A stretch of DNA of 64,000 nucleotides from Yersinia frederiksenii ATCC 33641 (GTDB taxonomy: Bacteria; Pseudomonadota; Gammaproteobacteria; Enterobacterales; Enterobacteriaceae). This document shows, in pieces, positions 42,709 to 52,538 of the stretch. The notes under the pieces are model-generated. The model did not search any database. It was not told the DNA's origin and saw only the letters and a list, made by a program, of their open reading frames with translations. The position numbers were made by a program, and so were the translations under genes. How positions within the stretch are numbered: position 1 is the first letter of the stretch; the number at the start of each line of letters is the position of its first letter. The stretch lies in NCBI RefSeq assembly GCF_000754805.1, contig NZ_KN150731.1:1010492-1074491 (forward strand), in the 5' to 3' direction.

Positions 42709-44355
42709 ATGTATAAGAATGATTTTTTTTACCAAGAACCATTCCCTATTTCTGAAGATGAAACAGATTATTACTTATTAACAAATAAGTATGTCTCTAC
42801 CATTGAAATTGAGGGGAAAGAAATATTAAAAGTTGAACCTGAAGCTCTGACATTGGTATCTCAGCAAGCTTTCCATGATGCTTCATTTTTCCTACGTCCT
42901 GCACATCAACAGCAAGTCGCGGCTATTTTGCATGATCCGCAAGCAAGCGAGAATGACAAATACGTCGCGCTCCAACTATTACGAAATTCAGAAATTTCAG
43001 CTAAAGGTATTTTACCCAACTGCCAGGATACCGGCACATCCACTATTATTGCCAAAAAAGGCCAGCGCGTTTGGACGGATATCGATGATGCTCAAGCATT
43101 ATCCCGTGGTATCTATAATACCTTCCGTGACGATAATTTACGTCATTCGCAAAATGCTGCACTGGACATGTATCACGAAGTGAATACCGGAACGAATCTA
43201 CCAGGACAAATTGATATTTTCTCTACTCCTGGGGCGCAATACTCTTTCTTATTTGTCAATAAAGGGGGCGGTTCAGCGAATAAAGCCGCTCTGTATCAAG
43301 AGACAAAAGCCCTGCTGGAGCCGAAAAAGCTAAAAGTTTTTTTAATTGAGAAAATGAGAGAATTAGGGACAGCCGCATGTCCCCCTTACCATATTGCATT
43401 TGTGATTGGCGGAACGTCGGCTGAATTGACGTTAAAGACGGCGAAACTGGCCTCGGCTAAATATTATGACAACCTGCCAACCGCAGGTAACCAATATGGG
43501 CAAGCTTTCCGTGACATTGAACTGGAGCATGAGTTACTTCAGGCCTCTCGTGAGTTTGGCTTAGGGGCTCAGTTTGGCGGGAAGTATTTTGCTCATGATA
43601 TTCGGGTTATTCGTTTACCGCGCCATGGGGGTTCTTGCCCGATAGGCATGGCTATTTCATGTTCATCAGATCGAAATATTAAAGCCAAAATAAACAAAGA
43701 AGGAATATGGTTAGAGAAATTAGAACGACATCCTGAGCAATATATCCCCGAAAGTATGCGAGTTAACCAAGAAGGGACAGTGGTTAATATCGACCTTAAC
43801 CAACCGATGGATGAGATTCGTCGGCAGCTTTCTCGTTATCCTGTTTCTACCCGAGTATCACTTAATGGCTCATTGATTGTGGCTCGCGATATTGTCCATG
43901 CCAAATTGAAAGAGCGGCTGGAACGGGGGGAGGAATTACCGCAGTACATGAAAGATCACCCAGTCTATTATGCCGGGCCGGCGAAAAAACCAGACGAATT
44001 TATTTCCGGCTCAATGGGACCAACAACAGGGGGACGTATGGATCTGTATGTTGACCTCTTCCAATCTCATGGCGGCAGTTTAGTGATGTTAGCAAAAGGC
44101 AATCGTAGTCAGCAGGTCACGGAAGCCTGTCACAAACATGGTGGCTTCTATTTAGGCAGCATCGGCGGTTCTGCGGCTATTTTGGCGCAAGAATATATCA
44201 AAAGTCTGGAATGTATCGAGTTCCCAGAACTGGGAATGGAAGCGGTATGGAAAATGGACGTTAAGAATTTCCCGGCCTTTATTTTGCTTGATGATAAAGG
44301 TAATTCATTCTTTGACCAGATTCAGATGAAGGCATGTGCTGGCTGTAATCAATAG
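42709..44355 (+). CDS. Class I fumarase, probable mesaconate hydratase (FumD-like)
   Basis: 548 residues from ATG 42709 ([13 protein letters not shown]), the same length as E. coli FumA; the upstream TTG at 42688 adds seven unmatched residues. It is an oxygen-sensitive [4Fe-4S] hydratase. Cluster cysteines lie in [18 protein letters not shown] and [10 protein letters not shown]. coli class I fumarases also hydrate mesaconate, and FumD of E. coli O157:H7 is a reported mesaconase linked to a methylaspartate cluster. In this neighbourhood, hydration of mesaconate to citramalate is the likely role; a general fumarase role cannot be excluded. btuR follows 20 bp downstream. Confidence 0.85.
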   Translation: MYKNDFFYQEPFPISEDETDYYLLTNKYVSTIEIEGKEILKVEPEALTLVSQQAFHDASFFLRPAHQQQVAAILHDPQASENDKYVALQLLRNSEISAKGILPNCQDTGTSTIIAKKGQRVWTDIDDAQALSRGIYNTFRDDNLRHSQNAALDMYHEVNTGTNLPGQIDIFSTPGAQYSFLFVNKGGGSANKAALYQETKALLEPKKLKVFLIEKMRELGTAACPPYHIAFVIGGTSAELTLKTAKLASAKYYDNLPTAGNQYGQAFRDIELEHELLQASREFGLGAQFGGKYFAHDIRVIRLPRHGGSCPIGMAISCSSDRNIKAKINKEGIWLEKLERHPEQYIPESMRVNQEGTVVNIDLNQPMDEIRRQLSRYPVSTRVSLNGSLIVARDIVHAKLKERLERGEELPQYMKDHPVYYAGPAKKPDEFISGSMGPTTGGRMDLYVDLFQSHGGSLVMLAKGNRSQQVTEACHKHGGFYLGSIGGSAAILAQEYIKSLECIEFPELGMEAVWKMDVKNFPAFILLDDKGNSFFDQIQMKACAGCNQ

Positions 44356-44375
44356 ACTTTACGCGAGGATATCCT

Positions 44376-44966
44376 ATGAGCGAAGAAAGGTATCAGCAGC
44401 GGCAACAACATCTTAAAGAACAAGTCGAGGCGCGCGTTGCGGATGCCACCAAAACGGGTGGCATCATCATTGTATTTACAGGCAATGGCAAAGGAAAAAG
44501 TACCGCGGCTTTTGGTACCGCCACAAGAGCTGTCGGCCATGGCATGCAAGTTGGAGTTGTTCAATTTATTAAAGGAACATGGGAAAACGGTGAATATAAC
44601 TTGCTGAGCCGCAATGGGGTTGAATTTCATCTTATGAAGACAGGTTTTACCTGGGACACACAAAACAAAGTGGCAGATACCCTAGCTGCACAGAAAGTAT
44701 GGCAGCAGGGGAGTCGCATGTTATCCGACCCGTCTTACCATCTCGTGATTCTGGATGAATTAACTTATATGGTCACTTACGGCTACTTGGCGCTAGATGA
44801 AGTCATCGCTGCGCTAAAAAGCCGGCCCAAGAACCAAAGTGTCATTATCACCGGGCGTGCATGCCATCGTGACCTCATTGCCTTGGCAGATACAGTTAGC
44901 GAGTTGCGGCCAGTTAAGCATGCTTTTGATGCTGGGGTTAAGGCGCAGAAGGGGATTGATTGGTAA
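44376..44966 (+). CDS. btuR: Cob(I)alamin adenosyltransferase BtuR (CobA/CobO type)
   Basis: 196 residues, same length as E. coli BtuR. Adds the 5'-deoxyadenosyl group from ATP to cob(I)alamin or corrinoids. The reversed P-loop is FTGNGKGKSTAAFGTA (about 35-50), and the C-terminal TVSELRPVKHAFDAGVKAQ is typical. In E. coli btuR lies near trp; here it follows the class I fumarase by 20 bp after a GAGGA ribosome site. It thus supplies adenosylcobalamin beside the glutamate mutase that needs it. Confidence 0.95.
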   Translation: MSEERYQQRQQHLKEQVEARVADATKTGGIIIVFTGNGKGKSTAAFGTATRAVGHGMQVGVVQFIKGTWENGEYNLLSRNGVEFHLMKTGFTWDTQNKVADTLAAQKVWQQGSRMLSDPSYHLVILDELTYMVTYGYLALDEVIAALKSRPKNQSVIITGRACHRDLIALADTVSELRPVKHAFDAGVKAQKGIDW

Positions 44967-45072
44967 TTCCCCTTCGTCCTTGGCGCTGCAGCGGTGTTAG
45001 CAGTGCTCACGCGCCCGAATCACTGACTGGAGTCAGCTTATAGGGACTTGTTCGCTTTGAAATTGCAGCGAT

Positions 45073-45098
45073 AAAAAAAGGCGCCGTAGCGCCTTTTT
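45073..45098. terminator. Bidirectional terminator between btuR and nupC
   Basis: AAAAAGGCGC and GCGCCTTTTT form a perfect 10-bp stem with a CGTA loop and flanking A and T runs, serving both convergent genes. Confidence 0.9.
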
Positions 45099-45117
45099 CT
45101 TGATTTTTTTCTAATGC

Positions 45118-46302
45118 TTAGAGAACCAGACCCGCAATCGAAGCGGACAGTACGCTGACCAGTGTTGAGCCGTACAGTAGTTTCAGACCAAAGCGAGAAA
45201 CCACGTTACCTTGATGCTCATTCAAACCTTTAATTGCACCGGCTACGATACCGATGGAAGAGAAGTTAGCGAATGAAACCAAGAATACGGACAGAATACC
45301 CACACTGCGTGGCGACAGTTCTGATGCGACTTTCTGCAAGTCCATCATCGCCACAAATTCGTTAGAAACCAGTTTGGTTGCCATGATACTACCGACTTGC
45401 AAGGCTTCATGAGCAGGAACGCCCATAACCCAGGCAAACGGGAAGAAGACATAACCCAAGATCCCCTGGAAACTAATACCGAACAGCAGGCTGAACAAAG
45501 CATTTACTGCAGCAATCAATGCGATGAAACCAATCAGCATTGCTGCAACAATAATGGCCACTTTGAAACCGGCCAGGATGTATTCACCCAGCATTTCAAA
45601 GAAGCTTTGGCCTTCATGCAGATTGCTGAGTTGTAATTCTTCTTCATCATCGGCTTTATATGGGTTGATTAATGACAACACAATAAAGGTGCTGAACATG
45701 TTAAGCACCAATGCCGCCACCACGAATTTCGCGTCCAGCATTGACATATAAGCACCCACAATTGACATAGAAACTGTCGACATTGCTGTTGCTGCCATGG
45801 TGTACATGCGTTTTTCAGACATTTTGCCCAAAATGTCTTTATAAGCGATGAAGTTTTCAGACTGGCCCAGAATCAATGAACTGACGGCGTTGAAAGATTC
45901 TAGTTTGCCCATGCCGTTCACTTTGGATAGTAAAGTACCAATGATACGGATAACGACTGGCAGCACTTTGATGTATTGCAAAATACCAATCAAGGCAGAA
46001 ATAAAGACGATAGGGCACAGTACTCGTAAGAAGAAGAAAGCGAGACCTTTATCCCCCATATTGCCGAAGACAAAATCGGTGCCGGTAGCGGCAAACCCAA
46101 GTAATTTGTCAAATAGGCCGGCGAATCCTTTCACAAAACCTAATCCAGCTTCTGAATGGAGGAAGAAGTACGCCAATAACACTTCAATAACCAGCAATTG
46201 AATAACAAACCGAATGCGGATGCTTTTACGATCTTTACAGATCGCTAGAGCTAATATGGCCACCACGACTAAGGCCAACGCAAACTGCAGTATATGGGAC
46301 AT
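45118..46302 (-). CDS. nupC: Nucleoside:H+ symporter NupC
   Basis: 394 residues (E. coli NupC 400). Concentrative nucleoside transporter family, inner membrane, imports pyrimidine nucleosides and adenosine. Conserved blocks are [24 protein letters not shown] in outline, [17 protein letters not shown] and the C-terminal [18 protein letters not shown]. Divergent from mntH as in E. coli. First conserved gene after the accessory block. Confidence 0.96.
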   Translation of the reverse strand: MSHILQFALALVVVAILALAICKDRKSIRIRFVIQLLVIEVLLAYFFLHSEAGLGFVKGFAGLFDKLLGFAATGTDFVFGNMGDKGLAFFFLRVLCPIVFISALIGILQYIKVLPVVIRIIGTLLSKVNGMGKLESFNAVSSLILGQSENFIAYKDILGKMSEKRMYTMAATAMSTVSMSIVGAYMSMLDAKFVVAALVLNMFSTFIVLSLINPYKADDEEELQLSNLHEGQSFFEMLGEYILAGFKVAIIVAAMLIGFIALIAAVNALFSLLFGISFQGILGYVFFPFAWVMGVPAHEALQVGSIMATKLVSNEFVAMMDLQKVASELSPRSVGILSVFLVSFANFSSIGIVAGAIKGLNEHQGNVVSRFGLKLLYGSTLVSVLSASIAGLVL

Positions 46303-46700
46303 ATGTGCTCCAAATTTGAGGCAGGCTAGATTTTCGTGGACATTTTATGTAACGGCTACATTAAAAACGAGACATGTATAGCAAATATAGAAATTCACTT
46401 TCATAAATACAAACAAATTAGTGGGGCTGATCACAAAAAATAGGATGTTAATAATATGCTACAAAGGTAGTTTAACTCTGCTAGATTGGATAATTGTAGC
46501 TGTTAGCCTTGGAAATTGTGACGCCACATTTCGCCGGATTTTTCAGATACAGATGGCTAACGATGACTGGATAGCAATTTATACGGTATTAGCTATCAGA
46601 GAGATAAGTTTTGTCGCGCCAAATGCGCTTGATAATTATTATCATTTAACTAATATTGGTAGTAAGAGAATAGACGCAAATTTCCCAAGGGTAATACTGA
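46303..46700. promoter_or_regulatory. Divergent nupC-mntH gap with a Fur box
   Basis: 398 bp. TGATAATTATTATCA at 46630-46644 is an exact match to the 7-1-7 Fur motif TGATAATnATTATCA, about 57 bp before the mntH ATG. TAATAT at 46651 could be a -10 hexamer. I found no clear MntR palindrome and no yybP-ykoY-type manganese riboswitch. The nupC promoter lies at the left end. A 96-codon plus-strand frame here ends inside mntH and is not credible. Confidence 0.75.
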
Positions 46701-47930
46701 ATGTTGAATAGTCGTGCTGTCGATACGCCCCGCCGGACATCAAGGAGGATTAAACTCTCCCTGATGGGGCCTGCTTTTATCGCGGCCATCGGCTATATCG
46801 ACCCCGGCAACTTCGCAACCAATATTCAGGCAGGTGCTTCATTCGGCTATACCTTATTATGGGTGGTCGTTTGGGCCAATATCATGGCTATGCTCATCCA
46901 ATTACTCTCTGCCAAGCTCGGTATTGCGACGGGTAAAAATCTGGCTGAGCACATCCGAGACCGTTTCCCCCGCCCAGTAGTATGGGCTTATTGGGTGCAA
47001 GCCGAGATAATCGCGATGGCCACTGATCTGGCTGAATTTATTGGGGCAGCGATCGGGTTCAAATTGTTATTGGGAGTGACCCTGTTAGAAGGGGCGGTGT
47101 TGACCGGCATCGCGACATTCCTCATTCTTATGCTACAAAAACGCGGACAAAAGCCCCTCGAACTGGTGATTGGTGGGCTGCTGTTGTTTGTGGCGGCTGC
47201 CTATATCGTTGAGCTTATCTTTTCTCGTCCTGAATTTGCCGCGCTGGGGCGGGGAATGCTGGTGCCTGACCTGCCTAATCGGGATGCGGTATTTTTAGCC
47301 GCCGGGGTATTGGGTGCCACTATTATGCCGCATGTTATCTATCTGCATTCAGCATTAACTCAAACTGCAGACGAAAATACGAAAGCCGACCGTTATGCTT
47401 CAACCAAGTTGGATGTGGCAATTGCCATGACGATTGCCGGGTTTGTGAATTTGGCAATGATGGCGACAGCTGCCGCTGCTTTTCACTTCAACGGCTACGG
47501 CAGTATTGCTGAAATTGAACAAGCCTATCTAACGTTGCAACCGCTGTTAGGTAACGCTGCCGCGGCTATCTTTGGTTTAAGTTTGGTTGCTGCGGGGCTA
47601 TCTTCTACTGTGGTCGGGACGTTAGCCGGGCAAGTGGTTATGCAGGGCTTTGTCCGTTTTTATATTCCTATTTGGGTGCGGCGTACGATCACCATGTTGC
47701 CTTCCTTTATCGTTATTTTGGCGGGAATGAATGCTACACGGATACTGGTGATGAGTCAGGTATTGCTGAGTTTTGGTATTGCGTTGGCGTTGGTGCCGCT
47801 GCTGGTTTTTACCGGCAATAAAGAATTAATGGGGGATATGGTTAACTCAAAATTGATTCAGATTTTGGGGAAACTTATCGTCCTGGTGGTGGTTGGACTC
47901 AATGCTTACTTACTGATAAGTTTGCTTTAA
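46701..47930 (+). CDS. mntH: Mn2+/Fe2+ NRAMP transporter MntH
   Basis: 409 residues (E. coli 412). Proton-coupled divalent metal importer of the inner membrane with 11 helices. The NRAMP metal-site motif [12 protein letters not shown] (helix 1) and MPHVIYLHS (helix 6) are intact. It counters oxidative stress by manganese uptake. The upstream Fur box indicates iron repression, as known for enteric mntH. Start ATG 46701 has AAGGG. Confidence 0.97.
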   Translation: MLNSRAVDTPRRTSRRIKLSLMGPAFIAAIGYIDPGNFATNIQAGASFGYTLLWVVVWANIMAMLIQLLSAKLGIATGKNLAEHIRDRFPRPVVWAYWVQAEIIAMATDLAEFIGAAIGFKLLLGVTLLEGAVLTGIATFLILMLQKRGQKPLELVIGGLLLFVAAAYIVELIFSRPEFAALGRGMLVPDLPNRDAVFLAAGVLGATIMPHVIYLHSALTQTADENTKADRYASTKLDVAIAMTIAGFVNLAMMATAAAAFHFNGYGSIAEIEQAYLTLQPLLGNAAAAIFGLSLVAAGLSSTVVGTLAGQVVMQGFVRFYIPIWVRRTITMLPSFIVILAGMNATRILVMSQVLLSFGIALALVPLLVFTGNKELMGDMVNSKLIQILGKLIVLVVVGLNAYLLISLL

Positions 47931-47996
47931 TCATCGATAGATAATTGAATAATAAGGCGGATGAGGATTAGCTATCCGCCTGACAATCATCATGGC

Positions 47997-48407
47997 TTAG
48001 TCGTGATGATGGCCATGACCTTTACCTTTACCGTGGCCGCGAGAGTGTTTTCTCGCGTGCTTGTCATATTTCCAGTAGTGCCCCTCATGGTAATAATAGT
48101 TCTTTTTCCACCAGCCTCTATCTTGCCAGCGGTGACCATCCCAGTAATGACCATGGCGGTTGCGTTCACCTAAATCTCGCCCCTGATGGTTTTGCCACCA
48201 TTGCCGATCGCGCCAGTCATAACCATCCCAATAATTACCACTGCGATCTTGCTCACCAATGTTTAAAGAGACACTGGGCAACAACTCAATACTCTCGGCG
48301 TTTGCCATGGGGACGAGGGGGAACCAGGCTAATATGGTGATCAGCAACAAGGGTTTTATTCTTCTTGGTCTTACTACACTCAGCTTCAGCATGGCCGCTT
48401 TTAACAT
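47997..48407 (-). CDS. ypeC: YpeC-like secreted DUF2502 protein
   Basis: 136 residues. An N-terminal hydrophobic signal (about 17-38, PLLLITILAWFPLVPMANA) ends in an A-x-A cleavage site before ESIELLPSVSLNIG. The mature part repeats aromatic YWDGYDWRDRQWW/YWDGHRWQDRGWW units and ends in an His/Gly/Lys-rich tail. This fits E. coli YpeC, also next to mntH. Periplasmic, function unknown; the His-rich tail could bind metal. Two earlier Mets make the exact start uncertain: M1 at 48407 or M6 at 48392. Confidence 0.82.
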   Translation of the reverse strand: MLKAAMLKLSVVRPRRIKPLLLITILAWFPLVPMANAESIELLPSVSLNIGEQDRSGNYWDGYDWRDRQWWQNHQGRDLGERNRHGHYWDGHRWQDRGWWKKNYYYHEGHYWKYDKHARKHSRGHGKGKGHGHHHD

Positions 48408-48574
48408 TATTCATCCTTATTTGGGCTTATGGCTATGGTTGTATCTTAAACAGTGCCACCGCTGTTGTGATTCGGATAAAACTGTAAAATAAGGATTTCA
48501 GAATTATCTGTGTGAGTGATAAAAGTAATCAACAGGGGCGCATGGCCCCTGTCTGTTGCTTGAAAAGTAAACGT

Positions 48575-49564
48575 TTACACCAAAATATCTTCGATAATTT
48601 TTATTTCAGCTTCACTGAATTCAGTATTTGCCAGCATGCCGACTGCATCATCGATTTGGCTGGTTTTACTGACTCCAATCAGGGCTGATGTCACTCTTCC
48701 ATCGCGCAAGACCCAGGCTAAAGACATCTGCGACAGCTTTTGCCCACGATCTAATGCCAGTTCGTTCAATTGGCGTACTTTAGCCAGTTTCTCCGCCGTA
48801 AGTTGCTCGGGATTAAGGAATTTGCTGTCACTGGCGGCTCGCGAATCCAGCGGAATACCGGCTAAATAGCGGTCGGTTAGTAACCCCCCCGCCAGTGGGG
48901 AAAAGGCAATTGACCCCACACCATATTCATCCAACGTATCCTGCAAATCGGCTTCAATCCAGCGCTCAAACATGGAGTATTTGGGTTGATGAATCAGACA
49001 CGGAGTGCCCAGTTGCGCCAAAATTTCGCAAGCCTGCCGCATCTGTGCTGCCGGGTAGTTGGATAAGCCGATATACAGTGCTTTACCTTGGCGTACTAAC
49101 AGGTCTAGTGCCGCCATGGTTTCTTCCAATGGCGTGTTAGGGTCAGGACGGTGATGGTAGAAGATATCAACATAATCCAGCCCCATACGTTGCAAGCTTT
49201 GATTGATACTGGCCACCAAATACTTTTTAGAACCCCAGTCACCATAGGGGCCGGGCCACATGGTATAGCCCGCTTTGGAAGAGATAATCAGCTCATCGCG
49301 GTAAGGGCGCAGGTCTTGTTGCAGAATACGGCCAAAGTTTAGTTCAGCGGAACCTGGCGGCGGGCCATAGTTATTGGCGAGATCAAAGTGAGTAATACCA
49401 TGATCAAAAGCGCGATGAATCAGGTTGCGGCTATTTTCATACAGTGTGCTATCACCAAAGTTGTGCCATAGGCCAAGAGAAATTGCTGGGAGTAATAATC
49501 CACTACGACCACAACGATGATATTCCATTTCCTGATAGCGCGAGGAAGTTGCCTGGTAGACCAT
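48575..49564 (-). CDS. Aldo-keto reductase of the YghZ/Gpr type
   Basis: 329 residues from ATG 49564 (MVYQATSSRYQEMEYH), which has AAGGG six bases upstream; 17 codons further upstream are open but unconserved. NADPH-dependent AKR barrel with catalytic residues in FDLANNYGPPPGSAE (Tyr), ISSKAGYTMWPG (Lys) and DIFYHHRPD (His). E. coli YghZ (Gpr) reduces L-glyceraldehyde 3-phosphate and methylglyoxal. Paralogues exist, so substrate is uncertain. Single gene; 49565-49884 upstream (320 bp) shows no further gene or clear site. Confidence 0.85.
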   Translation of the reverse strand: MVYQATSSRYQEMEYHRCGRSGLLLPAISLGLWHNFGDSTLYENSRNLIHRAFDHGITHFDLANNYGPPPGSAELNFGRILQQDLRPYRDELIISSKAGYTMWPGPYGDWGSKKYLVASINQSLQRMGLDYVDIFYHHRPDPNTPLEETMAALDLLVRQGKALYIGLSNYPAAQMRQACEILAQLGTPCLIHQPKYSMFERWIEADLQDTLDEYGVGSIAFSPLAGGLLTDRYLAGIPLDSRAASDSKFLNPEQLTAEKLAKVRQLNELALDRGQKLSQMSLAWVLRDGRVTSALIGVSKTSQIDDAVGMLANTEFSEAEIKIIEDILV

Positions 49565-49884
49565 GATGACCCTTATTGGTGAAAGTAAACGACACTTGAG
49601 TGTATGCGTTTTCATCGATGGCGTAAGGTCGTGGGATCACGTTATTTTCTGGTCTTATCAGATGATATCAGCCGCCTAACGGGGAATGTCTGTCAATAAT
49701 CTATGGCATCGCCGGTAGTTTTGCTAAATATCTTCCTATGACTAATATTGTTGGCTCTCAGGCATCATGTGCACAAAAAGCCAGATAATTGCTGCGGCTG
49801 AAATTGACCGGCCTGGTAAGTGCGCCATCTCAGTGGCGCACTGTTTATCGCCGACATCATTTATTGAACTAGAATTTCATCAAG

Positions 49885-50748
49885 CTAGATTTTGCCGGTC
49901 AATTGATCCAGTAACCAATAGCCTGCCGGGCCCGGTGGGCTTTTTTTCGACCAAACAGCATCAATTGAGATCATTTTCGGCCAACCTATTGTCGGCAGGG
50001 CTACCAGTTTTTTACGACTATATTGCTCAACCAACCAGCGTGGCAGAATGGCCCAGCCAAAACCTTGCTCTGCCATTTCCAGCAGCATTAAATAGCTGGG
50101 TGCTGACCACATCAGCCCTTGTGATTGATTGCGCTCGGTGCGGTTGTAGGTATTGAGTCGTAATTGGCGAGTTGTGGCCAGCTGTTCAGGGCGGACTTGA
50201 GATAACTGCGCCAGTGGATGATCTGCTTGCACAAAGATAGCCATTTCGGTCTGAGCCGCTAACCGGCTGGCAGCAATATCCGGTGGGTAGTGCTGCTGGA
50301 CTTCTACCACGCCAATATGGGCTCGCCGCAGTTGTAGCAGGTCAATAACATCATCATCTTCGGCAATTAAACACTCAAACTCAATATCGGGATAACGCTG
50401 TTCAAAACGTCGCAATAGGGTCTCATGGTGAGTGGGTTGATAGGTATCGGATAGGACAAAAGTCAGCCGAGTCTCAACCTGACCCGCCAGCCGGATTGAC
50501 AGGTTGTCCAGCCGTTCGCTGGCGGCCAAAATTTCCTGTACATGAGACAGCACCCGACGGCCATGGTCAGTTAACACCGGCTGGCGCGCCTGCCGGTCAA
50601 ACAATGTTAAACCTAAATCAGCCTCTAGATTGGCGATAGCAGTGCTGATGGTTGACTGACTTTTACGTAACTTGCGGGCTGCGGCAGAGAATGAACCGAG
50701 TGCTGCAGCTTCAACGAACGCAATCAATGCTTCAGGAGAATAGTGCAT
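49885..50748 (-). CDS. LysR-family regulator next to a PACE efflux gene
   Basis: 287 residues. N-terminal HTH (about 3-60; GSFSAAARKLRKSQSTISTAIANLE) and an effector domain. Divergent from the PACE transporter gene with a 101-bp gap, an arrangement like aceR-aceI in Acinetobacter, so it probably activates that gene in response to an amine or biocide. This is inference from arrangement. Confidence 0.82.
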   Translation of the reverse strand: MHYSPEALIAFVEAAALGSFSAAARKLRKSQSTISTAIANLEADLGLTLFDRQARQPVLTDHGRRVLSHVQEILAASERLDNLSIRLAGQVETRLTFVLSDTYQPTHHETLLRRFEQRYPDIEFECLIAEDDDVIDLLQLRRAHIGVVEVQQHYPPDIAASRLAAQTEMAIFVQADHPLAQLSQVRPEQLATTRQLRLNTYNRTERNQSQGLMWSAPSYLMLLEMAEQGFGWAILPRWLVEQYSRKKLVALPTIGWPKMISIDAVWSKKSPPGPAGYWLLDQLTGKI

Positions 50749-50849
50749 AAACTATCTATTTTATCGATGGATTCTATTTTTAATCTATCTTAAAAAACGA
50801 TGATAATCACCACCAACGAGATGTTATCGGTTAATTAAATAGGTGTTTT

Positions 50850-51326
50850 ATGCAAGTTCATCATAGATCTTTTTCTGAGCGGATTATCCATGCTGTTGGT
50901 TTTGAAGTGATTGCTGTCGCTATTTCAGCGCCTGTCGCGGCATGGCTGTTGGAGAGGCCAATCCTGCAAATGGGAACATTGGCAGTTATTCTTTCTTCGG
51001 TCGCGATGCTGTGGAATATCATTTACAACAGCTTATTTGACTACTTCTGGCCAGCCAGTCGAGTGGCGAAAACCGTGTGGGTGCGGGTACTTCATGCATT
51101 GGGTTTTGAAGGCGGATTTATCCTGATTGGTCTGCCAATCGCCGCTGTTGTGTTGGGGGTTTCGTTGTTACAGGCCTTTATGCTGGAGATCGGTTTCTTC
51201 CTGTTCTTCCTACCTTATACCGTCTGTTACAACTGGGTTTATGATAGTTTGCGGATGCGAATTATTCGTTCCCGTCAGCCAAACGCATTGACTCCGGCCG
51301 CAGATAAAGGGCGAGGTTCGCATTAA
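50850..51326 (+). CDS. PACE-family multidrug efflux transporter
   Basis: 158 residues, four predicted membrane helices arranged as two tandem bacterial transmembrane pair domains: SERIIHAVGFEVIAVAISAP and VWVRVLHALGFEGGFILIGLP begin the two halves. Key PACE residues are visible: Glu in HAVGFE (residue 19), WNIIYNSLFDYFWP in helix 2 and YNWVYDSLR in helix 4. The family exports chlorhexidine, acriflavine and possibly short diamines by proton antiport. Substrate here unknown. Confidence 0.88.
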   Translation: MQVHHRSFSERIIHAVGFEVIAVAISAPVAAWLLERPILQMGTLAVILSSVAMLWNIIYNSLFDYFWPASRVAKTVWVRVLHALGFEGGFILIGLPIAAVVLGVSLLQAFMLEIGFFLFFLPYTVCYNWVYDSLRMRIIRSRQPNALTPAADKGRGSH

Positions 51327-51465
51327 TTTGCCCTTGCTGAAACGTTTTTTTGTGATCTTTATCCCAAAGCGAAAGGGTTTACAGCATTGATATTGTTGTT
51401 TCCCCAACCTGATTTTACAGTGAGCATAGTTGAAGTTAAGCATCCCTGTAACGGAGAAGTTTCTG

Positions 51466-52431
51466 ATGACAAGCTATGCCCTGGTGGGTGACGTTGGCGG
51501 CACTAATGCCCGTTTGGCGCTCTGCGCTATGACGACGGGCGAGATATCACAAGCAAAAACATATTCAGGGTTGGAATATGACAGTCTGGAAGATGTGATA
51601 AAGCAATATTTGTTGGAGCATAAGGTGACAGTCACGGATGCCTGTATCGCGATTGCTTGCCCCATCACTGGCGATTGGGTGGCGATGACCAACCACACTT
51701 GGGCATTTTCTATTGCAGCAATGCAACAGAGCTTGCAGTTGAGTCATCTGGAAGTTATCAATGATTTCACAGCAGTATCAATGGCTATCCCGATGCTCTC
51801 AGCGCAAGATGTGCTGCAATTTGGCGGTAAGTCACCACAGCCGGGTAAGCCAGTTGCGGTCTATGGTGCTGGTACCGGGTTGGGAGTGGCGCATTTAGTT
51901 AATGTCGACAGGCGTTGGATAAGCTTGCCGGGCGAAGGTGGCCATGTAGATTTCGCCCCCAATAGCGAAGAAGAGGACCGAATTCTGGCTGTATTACGCC
52001 AGGAATTAGGCCATGTTTCCGCTGAGCGAGTCCTTTCCGGGCCGGGTTTAGTCAATTTGTATCGGGCGATTGTGATTTCCGATGGGCGTCAGCCAGAGAA
52101 TCTGGCACCTAAAGATGTGACTGAGCGTGCTTTAGCAGATAGCTGCACTGATTGTCGCCGGGCTTTATCGCTGTTTTGTGTGATTATGGGGCGTTTTGGC
52201 GGCAATCTGGCATTGAATCTCAGTACTTTTGGTGGTGTTTATATCGCCGGTGGCATCGTGCCACGCTTTATGGAGTTCTTTAAAGCATCGGGTTTCCGTG
52301 GTGCTTTTGAAGATAAAGGGCGTTTCAAAGATTTCTTGCAGGATATCCCAGTCTATATGATTACGCATCAGCAGCCCGGCTTGCTGGGTGCCGGGGCTTA
52401 TTTACGCCAGAAATTAGGGCATGAACTCTAA
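51466..52431 (+). CDS. glk: Glucokinase
   Basis: 321 residues from ATG 51466 ([17 protein letters not shown]), the E. coli length and start; 12 codons upstream are open but unconserved. ATP-dependent phosphorylation of glucose entering without PTS, e.g. from disaccharides. Motifs: [43 protein letters not shown] (catalytic Asp) and [16 protein letters not shown]. Monocistronic; terminator shared with yhjX downstream. Confidence 0.97.
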   Translation: MTSYALVGDVGGTNARLALCAMTTGEISQAKTYSGLEYDSLEDVIKQYLLEHKVTVTDACIAIACPITGDWVAMTNHTWAFSIAAMQQSLQLSHLEVINDFTAVSMAIPMLSAQDVLQFGGKSPQPGKPVAVYGAGTGLGVAHLVNVDRRWISLPGEGGHVDFAPNSEEEDRILAVLRQELGHVSAERVLSGPGLVNLYRAIVISDGRQPENLAPKDVTERALADSCTDCRRALSLFCVIMGRFGGNLALNLSTFGGVYIAGGIVPRFMEFFKASGFRGAFEDKGRFKDFLQDIPVYMITHQQPGLLGAGAYLRQKLGHEL

Positions 52432-52487
52432 CCCTTGAGTTCACTCATTGGCCGTGATTTTGGGGATAGGTTCTTATATTAATTGAT

Positions 52488-52516
52488 AAAAAAGCAGAAC
52501 CTGGGTTCTGCTTTTT
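52488..52516. terminator. Bidirectional terminator between glk and yhjX
   Basis: GCAGAAC and GTTCTGC with a CTGG loop, flanked by an A run and a T run, between convergent genes. Confidence 0.88.
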
Positions 52517-52538
52517 AGTGTCTAAATTTAATTAGCTA

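Noticed and set aside
31065-45117. Integrative element at tRNA-Lys
   Set aside because: No integrase, transposase or copy of the tRNA 3' end is visible at the far border, so only an inserted block, not a typed mobile element, is claimed.
46421-46711. 96-codon plus-strand frame before mntH
   Set aside because: It ends inside mntH, lacks a ribosome site, overlaps the Fur box and resembles no family; mntH leader DNA explains it.
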